DNA of 26,861 bases from Crocosphaera chwakensis CCY0110 (GCF_000169335.1 NZ_AAXW01000058.1:1-26861); one strand, 5' to 3'. Shown: positions 1-8,341, counted from the stretch's first letter. Notes: generated by a model not told the origin, from the letters alone. Translations and numbers: made by a program.

Positions 1-9
1 AATATACAA

Positions 10-39
10 ATCTAAGCTATTTAGAATGATAGCTTAGAT
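10..39. other. Perfect 11-bp inverted repeat (hairpin) at window start
   Basis: ATCTAAGCTAT (10-20) and ATAGCTTAGAT (29-39) are exact reverse complements around an 8-base loop. There is no T-run after it on the + strand. On the - strand it is followed by ATTTGT, so it might end a transcript, but the gene it would belong to lies outside the window. The structure is seen directly; its role is unknown. Confidence 0.5.
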
Positions 40-753
40 AAGATAAGTAAATCGCTTTGAATGTCAGAAATGATCTATATTTTTTAACACTGTTCTTTCA
101 ATGCACACTTATGTATGAACATAGTGAGACAGCATGAAAAAATAGTTGATATAACTGAGAAGGAAATGATAACCTTTTTTAAGGCTGAAGTCGATCAAAA
201 CTAGGTGAGGATGGGTTTTCATGGTGATTATATCTTTCGTGCAAAGTGGAATTTATAATTAACAGGATGGATTCAGTTAAAGCGGGTATAGTCAGCACAA
301 AGTAGACAAATATATGCTTGCCTAAACTCATTGAGAGTGGTTATATTTAATAACTTCTCGAAGAGACTGTTATTTCGCCTCGCGTCAAAGACTAACTTTC
401 TTAGAAGATGAAAATTAGCTTTTTATCAAAAGTAACTAAATTAATTATCTGTTAGCTTCATTATAAAGGTTAAACTTAGATTCCGCAAGGGTTTATTTGA
501 TAATTTATGATAATTTAAAGCTATTGATATTACTTATCGATTAATTTTGAAATCAGTCATCGATCAGTTTATTTAGTACAAGACTATTAACCAAAGAGCA
601 ACGATTTCCATTACAAAAATATATATTAAGGCTTTTATTATTATCATTAAACTCCACTTAAGAAAATCTTTAATTTATTTAAAGGATCTAATTATATTAC
701 TTAGGGTTAGGCTTACGATGAGATAGCAATTAAGAATAACGAGGAGAAAATAA
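40..753. other. Gene-free AT-rich stretch upstream of the SPFH-like gene
   Basis: About 710 bases with stops in all frames. I see no RNA gene, no recognisable pseudogene and no clear tandem repeat. The only firm signal is the ribosome binding site at its right edge (GAGGAG at 741-746) belonging to the gene starting at 754. A promoter for that gene should lie here, but none stands out well enough from the AT-rich background to be called. Confidence 0.5.
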
Positions 754-2370
754 ATGCACATTCACTCAGCGTTGCTTTTTCATTTTGCTCAAGTTCCGAT
801 AAAAAGCGAAAATATTAAGCTTTTCATGACGCAACCGATTCCAGATACTACCATAAACCCTAAATCTTTAGAGGTGAAGACAGCACAAGCTACTGGAAAT
901 TTCTTATTAATTATTCTAATAGTGTTTTTAGCAATAGGTTTTATAGTAGCTCTTTTTAAAGAACCTTTAGCTGCTTGGATGAGAACAGCAGGAGAATCCC
1001 AAAAACAAGAAGAATCTAAACAAGCATCTCAACAAGAATTTGCAGTATCTCTAAATATTTCTGATGTTCGTACCGAAGACTATTTTCGCGCAATAATACA
1101 GGGAACAGTTTACCTCAAAATTGACACGACAAAAAATGTAACTTTATTAAAGTCTACAGATGGCATTATTACTAATGAGAGGGTTATTAGTTTTTTTAAA
1201 GATACCTTTGAAAGTGCTATAAGAGAAGCAGCTAGTAGTAAGGGATTAGACGAAATTTATAAAAATAGAGTGCAGTTTAGTACACAAGTAAAAGGAATCC
1301 TTGATGGAATTATTCAGGGTTCTTTTTTAATGATTAAGTACGTTGTTATCGGTAATGTGGATGAAAGTAATAATTATGATCCTGATAATTATTTTGATGC
1401 TCAAGCTCTTCAAAAACGAATGGAGACAATTCAATTAGCAATTCTAGCAACTCGCAGAGTAGAATTAGCTAATGAGAAACTGATTGAAACAGAAGAATTA
1501 GAGTTTCAAAAACAGCACTTACAGAATAATAAAACTCTGGAAACAGAAAAAATAACTGTTGAATTTGAAATTGAAAAGTATAAAAACTCTAAAGACAATG
1601 AACTAGAACAAGAAATAGAAACATCAGCAATTAATATGATGAAAACAATTGAAGAATATAAAGCAAGCGTAGAAGAAGCAATTCAAACTGCAAAAAGAAA
1701 GATAGAAAAGGGAGAAATTAATACAAGGATAGACATTGAACAACATAGAGCGATAGAAGAAGAGAAAGTGGTGATAGCAAATAAAGCTTTACAAATAATA
1801 CAAAAACAAGCAGAACAAGAAATAGAACAAGCAGAAATAACAGCTACCATAACAACAATACAAGCAGAAACCACGAAATTAGAAGAAGAAAGACTGCGAG
1901 ATATCAAACTTGAAACAAATACTACAGATATTGAAATGAAGCAAGTTGAGCGTGAAAATGAAAAAACTAAGAGTATTAAGGACAACAGGTTAGAGAATGA
2001 AGTCGCAATTATTCAACAGTTAGCTGGAGCAGAAGAAAAACGCTATAAAGCGGTACCAATTAGTGATTTGGATAGTTTAATTAAACTGATTCGAGAGGAA
2101 TTATTAGCCAAAGGACAGGATGCACAACTAACGATAATTAAACAAATTGTTGAATCCCTTGCCCCTAAAGAAAATGCTTTAGGGAATTCAAATGTTTACA
2201 CTTTTTCTAATAGTGATGCAGAAGATATAAATAAATTAATGTTTTCTACCAGTGGAATGCACCTCATTAATTCTTTTCTGAATAGTAAATTAGGGCAACA
2301 ATGGCAAAATAACCTAACTAATGATAATGGAGCAAGTGAAAATTTAGTAGAGATGACTAACGTAGAATAA
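754..2370 (+). CDS. SPFH/flotillin-like membrane coiled-coil protein
   Basis: The 538-residue product has one strong membrane segment (about residues 50-68), a folded region of about 100-225 that reads like an SPFH/band-7 domain (SLNISDVRTEDYF to MIKYVVIGNV), and then a long Glu/Lys/Gln-rich coiled coil (about 235-430), the usual flotillin arrangement. SPFH proteins oligomerise on membranes as scaffolds. The start at 754 is preferred because GAGGAG lies 7 bases upstream; the internal ATG at 826 has no such site. It lies 45 bases upstream of the interrupted membrane/hydrolase gene on the same strand, suggesting one operon. The SPFH assignment rests on overall pattern rather than a diagnostic motif. 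A partner role with the downstream wall-hydrolase protein is inference. Confidence 0.65.
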   Translation: MHIHSALLFHFAQVPIKSENIKLFMTQPIPDTTINPKSLEVKTAQATGNFLLIILIVFLAIGFIVALFKEPLAAWMRTAGESQKQEESKQASQQEFAVSLNISDVRTEDYFRAIIQGTVYLKIDTTKNVTLLKSTDGIITNERVISFFKDTFESAIREAASSKGLDEIYKNRVQFSTQVKGILDGIIQGSFLMIKYVVIGNVDESNNYDPDNYFDAQALQKRMETIQLAILATRRVELANEKLIETEELEFQKQHLQNNKTLETEKITVEFEIEKYKNSKDNELEQEIETSAINMMKTIEEYKASVEEAIQTAKRKIEKGEINTRIDIEQHRAIEEEKVVIANKALQIIQKQAEQEIEQAEITATITTIQAETTKLEEERLRDIKLETNTTDIEMKQVERENEKTKSIKDNRLENEVAIIQQLAGAEEKRYKAVPISDLDSLIKLIREELLAKGQDAQLTIIKQIVESLAPKENALGNSNVYTFSNSDAEDINKLMFSTSGMHLINSFLNSKLGQQWQNNLTNDNGASENLVEMTNVE

Positions 2371-2415
2371 TTTTTTTAACAATTACTAACTTATTTTTCT
2401 AGAGAGAATAAAACA

Positions 2416-3537
2416 ATGACAGAACAAAAAAAGACAATTCATGTCGGTTATTGGTGGGCTTTTTTATTAACCTTTGGATGTGGGTTGGCTTTAGTCGCAG
2501 TTTTTACTATCCTGATCAGTCACAGTAACCCTACTGCTGCTCCAATTTATTTATCTTTAACCTTAGCTGGTGCTTTAGGTGGTATTCTTTACTCTATCTC
2601 AATTGATGGTTCGTTAGAATTACCAAAATGGGGAGATAATGGACATAGTGTTCATATTGGTTCTATTGGAGAGATTTTTTTAGGCATTTGTGGTGCTTTT
2701 ATTGCCTATGTTGCTTTACCTGAAGAGCTTAAATCTTCTATCACAGAAGATACAACACAACTAGCACAGCAATTAGCCAACCAAGGACTAACACAAGCAC
2801 AAATAGAATTAATTCTTGAACAAGCTGCAGAACAAGTAGATAGTGCAACATCTAGTCTCATTGCCTTTGTGACAGGATTAGTGGGAGGATATGGAGGTAA
2901 AGCTATCCTTAATGCTGCTTTAGGAAGGGTTATCGGTCAGGTTGAAAATGTTAATCTAATTGAAGAAAATAACAAAAGACTGGCTAAAGAAGCTAAACAA
3001 CTGAGTGATGAACAATCTATTATTAAACAGGTAAATCAACAACTTCAAGAAGGACTACCCACGTCAGAAGTTTATGATCTGGTTGAAGAGATCAAAAATG
3101 CGCCCCAAGATGTTCAAGAAGAAGCTTTCAGAAGAGCAAAAGAAATCCGTCGCTTGAGTTGGCGAACCAAAGCCTTTAAATCAGAAATACCCAAAACCAT
3201 TCCTATTTTTGAAGCTTTAGTAGACAGCGATCCCAGTAACCATGAATATCACGCTCAACTGGGTTACGCTTATAAAGATTCTCTTCCCCCCAGACTAGAA
3301 GAAGCTATTACTCAACTTAATGAAGCGATCGCCTTACGAGGAAATCAAATCATCAGTACAACCTGGAAATATGAACTAAACCGAGCTTTAACTAGGATGA
3401 TGCAAGAAGAACAGCAAGTTAGTAGCAATGGTCAAATGTCTCCCTGGCGCGAAGAAATCTGGCAAGATATTGTTAAAGTTGATCGCAACTATGGCATCAC
3501 CAAAATTTTAATTGAACTTCAGTGCGTCAGTCCCTAG
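2416..3537 (+). CDS. 5' half of an IS-interrupted membrane protein (membrane and TPR-like part)
   Basis: Four hydrophobic segments lie at about residues 12-34, 43-60, 83-101 and 146-160. A helical, Gln/Glu-rich region follows (180-250), then a TPR-like stretch (FEALVDSDPSNHEYHAQLG, then LEEAITQLNEAIAL). The reading frame runs into the left end of the IS200/IS605 element, and the last six or seven residues and the TAG at 3535 come from the element. The native protein evidently continued into the open frame after the element (5353-7152), which is the same frame (+1). There is a weak Shine-Dalgarno sequence (GAGAG) before 2416. What remains is probably a truncated membrane protein lacking its enzymatic part. 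An exact HIP1 octamer lies at 3325-3332. Confidence 0.75.
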   Translation: MTEQKKTIHVGYWWAFLLTFGCGLALVAVFTILISHSNPTAAPIYLSLTLAGALGGILYSISIDGSLELPKWGDNGHSVHIGSIGEIFLGICGAFIAYVALPEELKSSITEDTTQLAQQLANQGLTQAQIELILEQAAEQVDSATSSLIAFVTGLVGGYGGKAILNAALGRVIGQVENVNLIEENNKRLAKEAKQLSDEQSIIKQVNQQLQEGLPTSEVYDLVEEIKNAPQDVQEEAFRRAKEIRRLSWRTKAFKSEIPKTIPIFEALVDSDPSNHEYHAQLGYAYKDSLPPRLEEAITQLNEAIALRGNQIISTTWKYELNRALTRMMQEEQQVSSNGQMSPWREEIWQDIVKVDRNYGITKILIELQCVSP

Positions 3538-3559
3538 TCTCAGCGTAGCGGACTAGGGA
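3531..3559. repeat. Left-end subterminal hairpin of the IS200/IS605 element
   Basis: TCCCTAGTC (3531-3539) and GACTAGGGA (3551-3559) pair perfectly around an 11-base loop. In this family, TnpA binds such imperfectly or perfectly paired single-strand hairpins near the tips during excision and insertion. The TAG of the left arm also supplies the stop codon for the truncated host gene. Confidence 0.8.
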
Positions 3560-3569
3560 AGGAAAGCAC

Positions 3570-3603
3570 GACAATTTGAGGACTCAATGTCCGAAAAATT
3601 GTC
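3570..3603. other. Nested inverted repeat just beyond the tnpA stop codon
   Basis: GACAATTT (3570-3577) pairs with AAATTGTC (3596-3603), and inside it GGAC (3580-3583) pairs with GTCC (3589-3592). It lies immediately downstream of the tnpA stop (3607) on the tnpA transcript. It could act as a terminator-like or insulating structure, but there is no clear T-run. Function is inferred; the pairing is seen directly. Confidence 0.4.
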
Positions 3604-3606
3604 AAA

Positions 3607-4017
3607 TTAACTTTTCGGAGCATCTTGGTTCTTGATATATTCTTTTAACTTTTCAATAGGTGCGCCACCAGAAGAAGTGACATAATAAGACTTAGACCAA
3701 AAAGAAACTTTGTCTTTATAAAACTTAGTTACTTGTTCAGGAAAGTCTTTTTTCATGACTCTAGCTGTCGAACTTTTAAGACACCCTGCAACTGTAGAAA
3801 TAGAGTTTTTAGGATGGAAATCTAATAAGATATGGACATGATCCATTTCACCCGAAAACTCTAGTAACTCACAATCCATTTTGCGAGATACTTGCCAAAT
3901 CATTTCTCTTAATCGCTCTAGCATTAGGGCGGTTATTACTTTGCGTCTATAGTGAGTAACAAAAACAAAGTGTAACCGCACACTAAAAACACTATGTGAC
4001 CCTTTTCTTGGTTTCAT
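3607..4017 (-). CDS. tnpA: IS200/IS605 Y1 transposase TnpA
   Basis: The 136-residue protein has the usual IS200-type length. It carries the HUH motif (His60-Val-His62 in MDHVHILL) and the candidate catalytic tyrosine Tyr127 in LKEYIKN. The YYVTSSGGAP stretch is typical of the family. It catalyses single-strand excision and insertion of the element through a covalent tyrosine-DNA link, and needs no host energy cofactor. It is divergent from tnpB with a 61-base gap holding a possible promoter. No frameshift or premature stop is visible. Confidence 0.95.
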   Translation of the reverse strand: MKPRKGSHSVFSVRLHFVFVTHYRRKVITALMLERLREMIWQVSRKMDCELLEFSGEMDHVHILLDFHPKNSISTVAGCLKSSTARVMKKDFPEQVTKFYKDKVSFWSKSYYVTSSGGAPIEKLKEYIKNQDAPKS

Positions 4018-4049
4018 CTTGACACCCTACAGGTAATTAGACTAAAATC

Positions 4050-4077
4050 ATCATATCAGTTCTGTTGAGGTCGGCAA
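4050..4077 (-). promoter_or_regulatory. Possible sigma70-type promoter for tnpA
   Basis: Read on the - strand, TTGCCG (4077-4072) and TATGAT (4055-4050) are separated by 16 bases and lie about 35 bases before the tnpA ATG. The match is reasonable, but this is a short AT-rich gap and chance is possible. The tnpB start lies two bases outside the -35 box, so the two divergent promoters would overlap. Confidence 0.35.
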
Positions 4078-4078
4078 C

Positions 4079-5341
4079 ATGGCTACTAAAAGAATCACGT
4101 TTAGACTTTACCCAAATAAAGAACAAAATGAGAAACTTCATTATTGGAGACGTTTACACAAAGATTTATACAATGCTTGTGTAGTTAATCGAAAAACTCA
4201 ATACAAAAAGTTTGGTAAATCCATTAATTACTTTGACCAACAAAACTCATTACCTGAGTTTAAAAAAGATTGGCCAGAATACAAAGACCTTGGTAGCCAT
4301 GCCCTTCAAGCAACTGTAAAACGGGTTGATTTTGCTTTCCAACGTTTTTTCAAGATTAAATCAGGTTATCCGAAACTAAAGTCTTCAAGAAGATATAAAG
4401 GGTGGACTTATCCTGATAAAGCTGGTTGGAAAATAGACAGTAATGGACATCATGGAAAGTTGACACTTTCTAATTTTGGAACAATAAAGATGAGGGGTAA
4501 AGCAAGAGATTGGGGAACACCAAATACTTGCACTATCATCTTTAAACAAGGAAAATGGTACGCTTCTGTTACTGTTAGTTGTGATCCAAAACGAGAAACA
4601 GGTAAAGAGGCTTGTGGTATCGATTTTGGGACTCATCATGCACTTGCTTTTGACGATGGCACTGTTATTGATAATCCTAGATTTCTCAAACAATCACAGG
4701 ATAAAATCAACAAAACAGCAAAGAAATCTAGAAAGAAACGTGCAGGAAAAAAGGGAGTAAAAGGGTCTAGAAGATGGAAAAAAGCTGTTAGAAAAATCGG
4801 TAAGATTCAATCTTTAGTTGGTCGTCAAAGACAAAACTGGCATCATCAAGTTTCCACACAAATAGTTAGCTGTAATAGCTTGGTGGCAACTGAGAAATTA
4901 AACCTAAAAGGAATGACCAAAAAAGCTAAAAGAGGTAGCAAAAGAAAACGTCAAAAGACTGGATTAAATCGGTCAATTCTTGACGTTGGAATTGGTAACT
5001 TAAAATCATTAATAAAAAGCAAAGTTACCGAAGCAGGTGGGTTTTACATTGAGGTTCCTACTCGAAAAGTTAAGCCATCTCAGACTTGTCCTAATTGTGG
5101 TCATCAAAAGAAAAAGACATTAGCAGAACGCCAGCACAACTGCGAAAAGTGCCTTTATAGTTGCGACAGAGATGTTGCATCAGCCCAGGTGTGTTTAAAC
5201 TGGGCAAGGGGGCAGGAACTGTCCTCTTTAGACGTAGAGTCGCCTAGCTCTACTTTATGCGGAAGCATGAGGCAACTAGGGGCGAAAAAGCACAACAATG
5301 CAAAGAAGCGTCAGAAACATCTAGCTCAACAAAGTGGCTAG
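4079..5341 (+). CDS. tnpB: TnpB RNA-guided nuclease of the IS200/IS605 element
   Basis: This 420-residue protein has a split RuvC nuclease with all three acidic residues visible: Asp182 in GIDFG, Glu272 in ATEKLNL, and Asp365 in CDRDVASA. A four-cysteine zinc finger (CPNCG, then CEKC) lies between the second and third. TnpB proteins, relatives of the Cas12 ancestors, cut DNA using an RNA derived from the right end of the element and so favour its retention at donor sites. The last ~35 codons overlap the right-end hairpins, as expected if the 3' part of the gene also encodes the guide RNA. A weak GAGG lies about 8 bases before the ATG at 4079. Confidence 0.95.
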   Translation: MATKRITFRLYPNKEQNEKLHYWRRLHKDLYNACVVNRKTQYKKFGKSINYFDQQNSLPEFKKDWPEYKDLGSHALQATVKRVDFAFQRFFKIKSGYPKLKSSRRYKGWTYPDKAGWKIDSNGHHGKLTLSNFGTIKMRGKARDWGTPNTCTIIFKQGKWYASVTVSCDPKRETGKEACGIDFGTHHALAFDDGTVIDNPRFLKQSQDKINKTAKKSRKKRAGKKGVKGSRRWKKAVRKIGKIQSLVGRQRQNWHHQVSTQIVSCNSLVATEKLNLKGMTKKAKRGSKRKRQKTGLNRSILDVGIGNLKSLIKSKVTEAGGFYIEVPTRKVKPSQTCPNCGHQKKKTLAERQHNCEKCLYSCDRDVASAQVCLNWARGQELSSLDVESPSSTLCGSMRQLGAKKHNNAKKRQKHLAQQSG

Positions 5342-5368
5342 ATGTAGTTCATAGCAAAGACGAAGCCG
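5150..5368 (+). ncRNA. Predicted omegaRNA (TnpB guide RNA) at the element right end
   Basis: By analogy with characterised IS200/IS605 elements, the guide RNA scaffold covers the 3' end of tnpB and the right end, and the first ~16 bases beyond the element serve as guide. Structures seen here: an outer CCTAG/CTAGG pair (5243-5247, 5276-5280) enclosing ATGC-GGAA-GCAT (5257-5268), and the terminal 9-bp hairpin at 5317-5345. The guide would begin at about 5353 with AGCAAAGACG, i.e. the host gene sequence at the insertion site. The 5' end given is a guess and transcription is not shown by the sequence. Confidence 0.45.
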
Positions 5369-7152
5369 TTGATATTCCCCTCAAAGATTGGTTAGAAATC
5401 AATCAGGATTGGATTAAACAACAAAGTGGAGGAACCCGTTTACTCGAAAAAGCCTTTAACGTTGCTCTCAGTCCAACCCCTCTTATTGAACCTGATATTG
5501 TAGAAAGAAATGGTGACAAAATAGGGATATTAAGAGGTCGCAAGGATGTTGAAACCCTCAAAGAAGAAGCCAAGTCAGGATCTGTAGGGACGCAGTTACT
5601 CAGAAGGAAGCGCAGTTCTAAATCTGATTTACTTCGCAAAAACACCAACTGGAAAACAGTTCCCTCTGGTACAAAAATTGAAGCAACTCACCTCACCTAC
5701 CTTAAACGTTACACTCTTAGCGCATTAGACCTTCAAGATGATCAAAAAGTTGAAGTTCCCGTCGGAAAAGATTACTATGTTCGTCAATATGCACCGACAG
5801 CAGACGGTCATTGCTTAGTGGAATTAGATTATGAGTCTGGGGTTTGGTATATTTGGCCAAGTCATTGGCATTTACCTTGGGAAGACCAGAATAAAGACAA
5901 TAGCCAAGAGTTATCCTCTAGTACAAGTGCAGTCATAGCCAAAAAGACTACAACAGATATTGTCACTCGCCAGCAAGCGAAATCAGTTTATGGACGAACT
6001 TTAACCGATCAACAATTTAACGACTTAAACGACTGTTTGAGGCGATTTGAGATTAATACCGTACCACGAGTCAGACATTTTCTCAGCCAAACTGCTCATG
6101 AAAGTGGGGGTTTAAAGTGGATGAAGGAAATTTGGGGACCAACTTCTGCACAGCGAAGTTATGATCCGCCTCATCGTAAAGCAAAAGAACTAGGCAATAC
6201 AAACATGGGTGATGGGAAAAAATATCGAGGCGGTGGTGTTATTCAATTAACGGGTAAATATAATTATCAAAAGTTTGCTAACTTTATTGATGATCCTAAA
6301 GTTATGCAAGGGGCAGATTATGTGGGTAGTATTTACCCTTTTAGTAGTGCCGGTTTTTGGTGGAAAAATAATAATATGAATGCACTGTGCGATGCAGGTG
6401 GAACTGTTAAGCAAGTCACCAGAAAAGTCAATGGTGGTTATAACGGACTCAGCGATCGTCAACGTTACTATGATAAAGCGGATCAGATAATCAAGTCGAT
6501 TCCTACTCCGAGTCCTGATGAGAAGGTAGAACCTATTGACAACCTGCCAGTTCCTATCATCGATCCATTAGCCAAGGATTACAATAATCCAGAAGCAGTT
6601 AAACGACAAATTGATAGATTAAGCAAATACTTGTCACCCGGAAAAACCTTAAATCTGGATGTCAAAACCAATTATTTTAGTCAACGAGACAACTATACTC
6701 AACCTCATCGGACTTGCAATAGTAGTAGTAATGCTATGTACTTAGATTGGTTACTGCGAGTTACCGGTAAACCAGGTTTAGGGGGAGATAATAACTATCT
6801 TCAAAAAGTTCTGGCAAAAGGGGATACGATTTATCATGGAATTCACACTCAAATCATCAAACAGTATGGTTTCAACACAAAATGGAATACAGATCGAGAT
6901 TTACCGTTTATTCATGATTTAATTAAGGCCGGTTTTCCTGTTCCTGTTAATCTACTTCATCGTGGCACTATTTCTGCTCCAACAGGCGGTCATGTCATTA
7001 TGTTGATTGGCTATAAAAATGATTCTTGGATTGCCCATGATCCCTACGGTACTTTAGAATCAAACTATACAGTCCATAACGGGGCTTATAGTCGTATCAG
7101 TGAACGAGAATTTAAAGCCAGGTGGCAAGGGGGTTACAGAATGTTAGCCTAA
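5257..7152 (+). CDS. 3' half of the IS-interrupted gene: GH19 chitinase-like and C39-like peptidase domains
   Basis: The first 32 codons lie inside the insertion element; native sequence resumes at about 5353. Domains in order (numbering from 5257): a linker, a small beta-rich module (about 145-210, ending in VWYIWPSHWHLPWE), a GH19-like domain (about 235-410) with the catalytic-type Glu282 in AHESGG and the segment YRGGGVIQLTGKYNY, and a C39-like papain-fold domain (about 470-631) with Cys487 (RTCNSSSNAM), His579 (GGHVIMLIGY) and Asp595 (AHDPYG). GH19 enzymes cut chitin or peptidoglycan glycans and C39-like domains cut peptides, so a cell-wall target is likely. There is no signal peptide; membrane anchoring came from the severed N-terminal half. 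The ATG at 5257 sits in a right-end hairpin and may not be used. The C-terminal end is intact. Confidence 0.85.
   Translation: MRKHEATRGEKAQQCKEASETSSSTKWLDVVHSKDEAVDIPLKDWLEINQDWIKQQSGGTRLLEKAFNVALSPTPLIEPDIVERNGDKIGILRGRKDVETLKEEAKSGSVGTQLLRRKRSSKSDLLRKNTNWKTVPSGTKIEATHLTYLKRYTLSALDLQDDQKVEVPVGKDYYVRQYAPTADGHCLVELDYESGVWYIWPSHWHLPWEDQNKDNSQELSSSTSAVIAKKTTTDIVTRQQAKSVYGRTLTDQQFNDLNDCLRRFEINTVPRVRHFLSQTAHESGGLKWMKEIWGPTSAQRSYDPPHRKAKELGNTNMGDGKKYRGGGVIQLTGKYNYQKFANFIDDPKVMQGADYVGSIYPFSSAGFWWKNNNMNALCDAGGTVKQVTRKVNGGYNGLSDRQRYYDKADQIIKSIPTPSPDEKVEPIDNLPVPIIDPLAKDYNNPEAVKRQIDRLSKYLSPGKTLNLDVKTNYFSQRDNYTQPHRTCNSSSNAMYLDWLLRVTGKPGLGGDNNYLQKVLAKGDTIYHGIHTQIIKQYGFNTKWNTDRDLPFIHDLIKAGFPVPVNLLHRGTISAPTGGHVIMLIGYKNDSWIAHDPYGTLESNYTVHNGAYSRISEREFKARWQGGYRMLA
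5317..5345. repeat. Right-end subterminal hairpin of the IS200/IS605 element
   Basis: ACATCTAGC (5317-5325) and GCTAGATGT (5337-5345) pair perfectly around an 11-base loop, the same geometry as the left-end hairpin. The TAG in the right arm (5339-5341) is the tnpB stop codon. TTCAT at 5348-5352 is the likely right cleavage motif. Confidence 0.8.
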
Positions 7153-7164
7153 TTTTTATCTCTT

Positions 7165-7185
7165 TAACTGATAACTGTTAGCTGT
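7165..7185. repeat. Short interspersed repeat unit holding a stop codon
   Basis: Read on the - strand this is AGCTAACAGTTATCAGTTAA, the same family as the copies at 24885-24915 and 25432-25462. The - strand solute-binding protein gene ends inside it (Asn-Ser-stop). Confidence 0.5.
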
Positions 7186-8341
7186 TTCTTATTTCTTTCC
7201 AAAGGTTAATATATTGTTCTTGAACTTCCGTTGATAAAGGTTCTAAAAATTCACATTGCTCGAAAATAGTCTCATCAATAAATAATAAAGGATTATTCAT
7301 GATCTCTGGAGAAACTTCTTTTTTATCTATCCTATCAATCATCGGAGAAGCAGCATCAGCGAATAAAGAAATGATTTTTGCTGCTTGAGGTTGCCAACAA
7401 AAATTAAGCCATTGTTTAGCCGTTTCTGATAACTCGTTTTGGCCTTCTTTTACTTTTGGTTTTACCCAAATATCAGACCATAAAGAAGTCCCAGAAGTTG
7501 GAACCACTGCTTTAATATTACGGTTTTTAGTGATGAGAGGAATAATTTCATTTGACCATCCCACACTTACGTCAACATCTCCCACTAATAGGGGTTGTAA
7601 ATAGTGATCCGAACTATAATATTTGACTTGTTCATTTAAAGCTAAAAGTTCTGTTTTTAACTGAGGAACTTGAGCTAAATTTTCCGTATTGTAGGAGTGT
7701 CCTAAGTATTTTAAAGTTAATCCGATCACTTCTCTATATTGATCCACCATAGAAATGCGATCGCTTAATCGTTGATCCCATAAATCAGACCAATCTTGAG
7801 GTTGCCAATCTAGTTTATCGGATCGATAAGCAATTAAGGTGGTTCCCCAACGATAAGGCGCACCCCAAATTAACCCATTGTCTTGTAACTGTCCCTGTTT
7901 ATTCCGTTTGACCAATGTTTGCCAACGAGAGGGTAACTTATCCCAATTTTCAACCTGGGTTAAGTTTAGGGGTTCAATTAAGTCTTTTTTAATGGCATCA
8001 GCTAACCAGATATCTCCCAAAGTAACAAAATCACTCAGAGAAGGAGGGGGAGGATTAATAACAGGAATTTTCGGTATTTCTTGCCATAAACCCTTTTTGT
8101 TTTCATCTTTACCTTGCCAAGTTTCCAATAGAGAAAACAAGTCTTTTAATTGACCTTGAGGTTTAAAATCGAGAGAGGGTTGCGAAGAAAGATTTTGACG
8201 AAAAGCCTTGAGTAATTGAGGAGGAATAGAACCTTGTAGCAATAAAACCCGTAAATCAACGTTAGAACTAGCACAACTAGATAACAGATTTCCTAATGCT
8301 AAAATTCCTGCAGTAGTAAGAAAAGAACGACGGGTAAGCAT
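7178..8341 (-). CDS. Periplasmic solute-binding lipoprotein, PotD/iron-binding-like
   Basis: The 387-residue protein begins with MLTRRSFLTTAG, a twin-arginine-like signal, followed by a lipobox LSSC with the acceptor Cys23, so it is probably exported and lipidated at the outer face of the cytoplasmic membrane. The remainder reads as an ABC-transporter extracellular solute-binding protein of the spermidine/putrescine or Fe3+ type (WGAPYRWGTTLIAYRSDKL, then VDVSVGWSNEIIPL). No permease or ATPase gene is adjacent, so the substrate cannot be inferred from context. The stop codon lies in a short repeat shared with other genes here. A HIP1 octamer lies at 7757-7764. Confidence 0.8.
   Translation of the reverse strand: MLTRRSFLTTAGILALGNLLSSCASSNVDLRVLLLQGSIPPQLLKAFRQNLSSQPSLDFKPQGQLKDLFSLLETWQGKDENKKGLWQEIPKIPVINPPPPSLSDFVTLGDIWLADAIKKDLIEPLNLTQVENWDKLPSRWQTLVKRNKQGQLQDNGLIWGAPYRWGTTLIAYRSDKLDWQPQDWSDLWDQRLSDRISMVDQYREVIGLTLKYLGHSYNTENLAQVPQLKTELLALNEQVKYYSSDHYLQPLLVGDVDVSVGWSNEIIPLITKNRNIKAVVPTSGTSLWSDIWVKPKVKEGQNELSETAKQWLNFCWQPQAAKIISLFADAASPMIDRIDKKEVSPEIMNNPLLFIDETIFEQCEFLEPLSTEVQEQYINLWKEIRNS

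Larger units (their letters stand above)
3517..5352 (+). mobile_element. IS200/IS605-family insertion sequence with divergent tnpA and tnpB
   Basis: The element carries a Y1 transposase (tnpA, - strand) and a TnpB nuclease gene (+ strand), with a subterminal hairpin at each end: TCCCTAGTC/GACTAGGGA at 3531-3559 and ACATCTAGC/GCTAGATGT at 5317-5345. Each has a 9-bp stem and an 11-base loop. The family inserts without target duplication, 3' of a short target motif. The ends are estimated: left after TTGAA (3512-3516), right after TTCAT (5348-5352). That gives 1836 bases, a multiple of three, and joining 3516 to 5353 restores one reading frame. Boundaries could be off by several bases. All catalytic residues looked for in both proteins are present, so the element may be active. 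Confidence 0.85.

Noticed and set aside
40..753. Search for a decayed gene or RNA in the left gene-free region
   Set aside because: No stretch translates to anything recognisable in any frame and no tRNA-like or riboswitch-like fold was evident.
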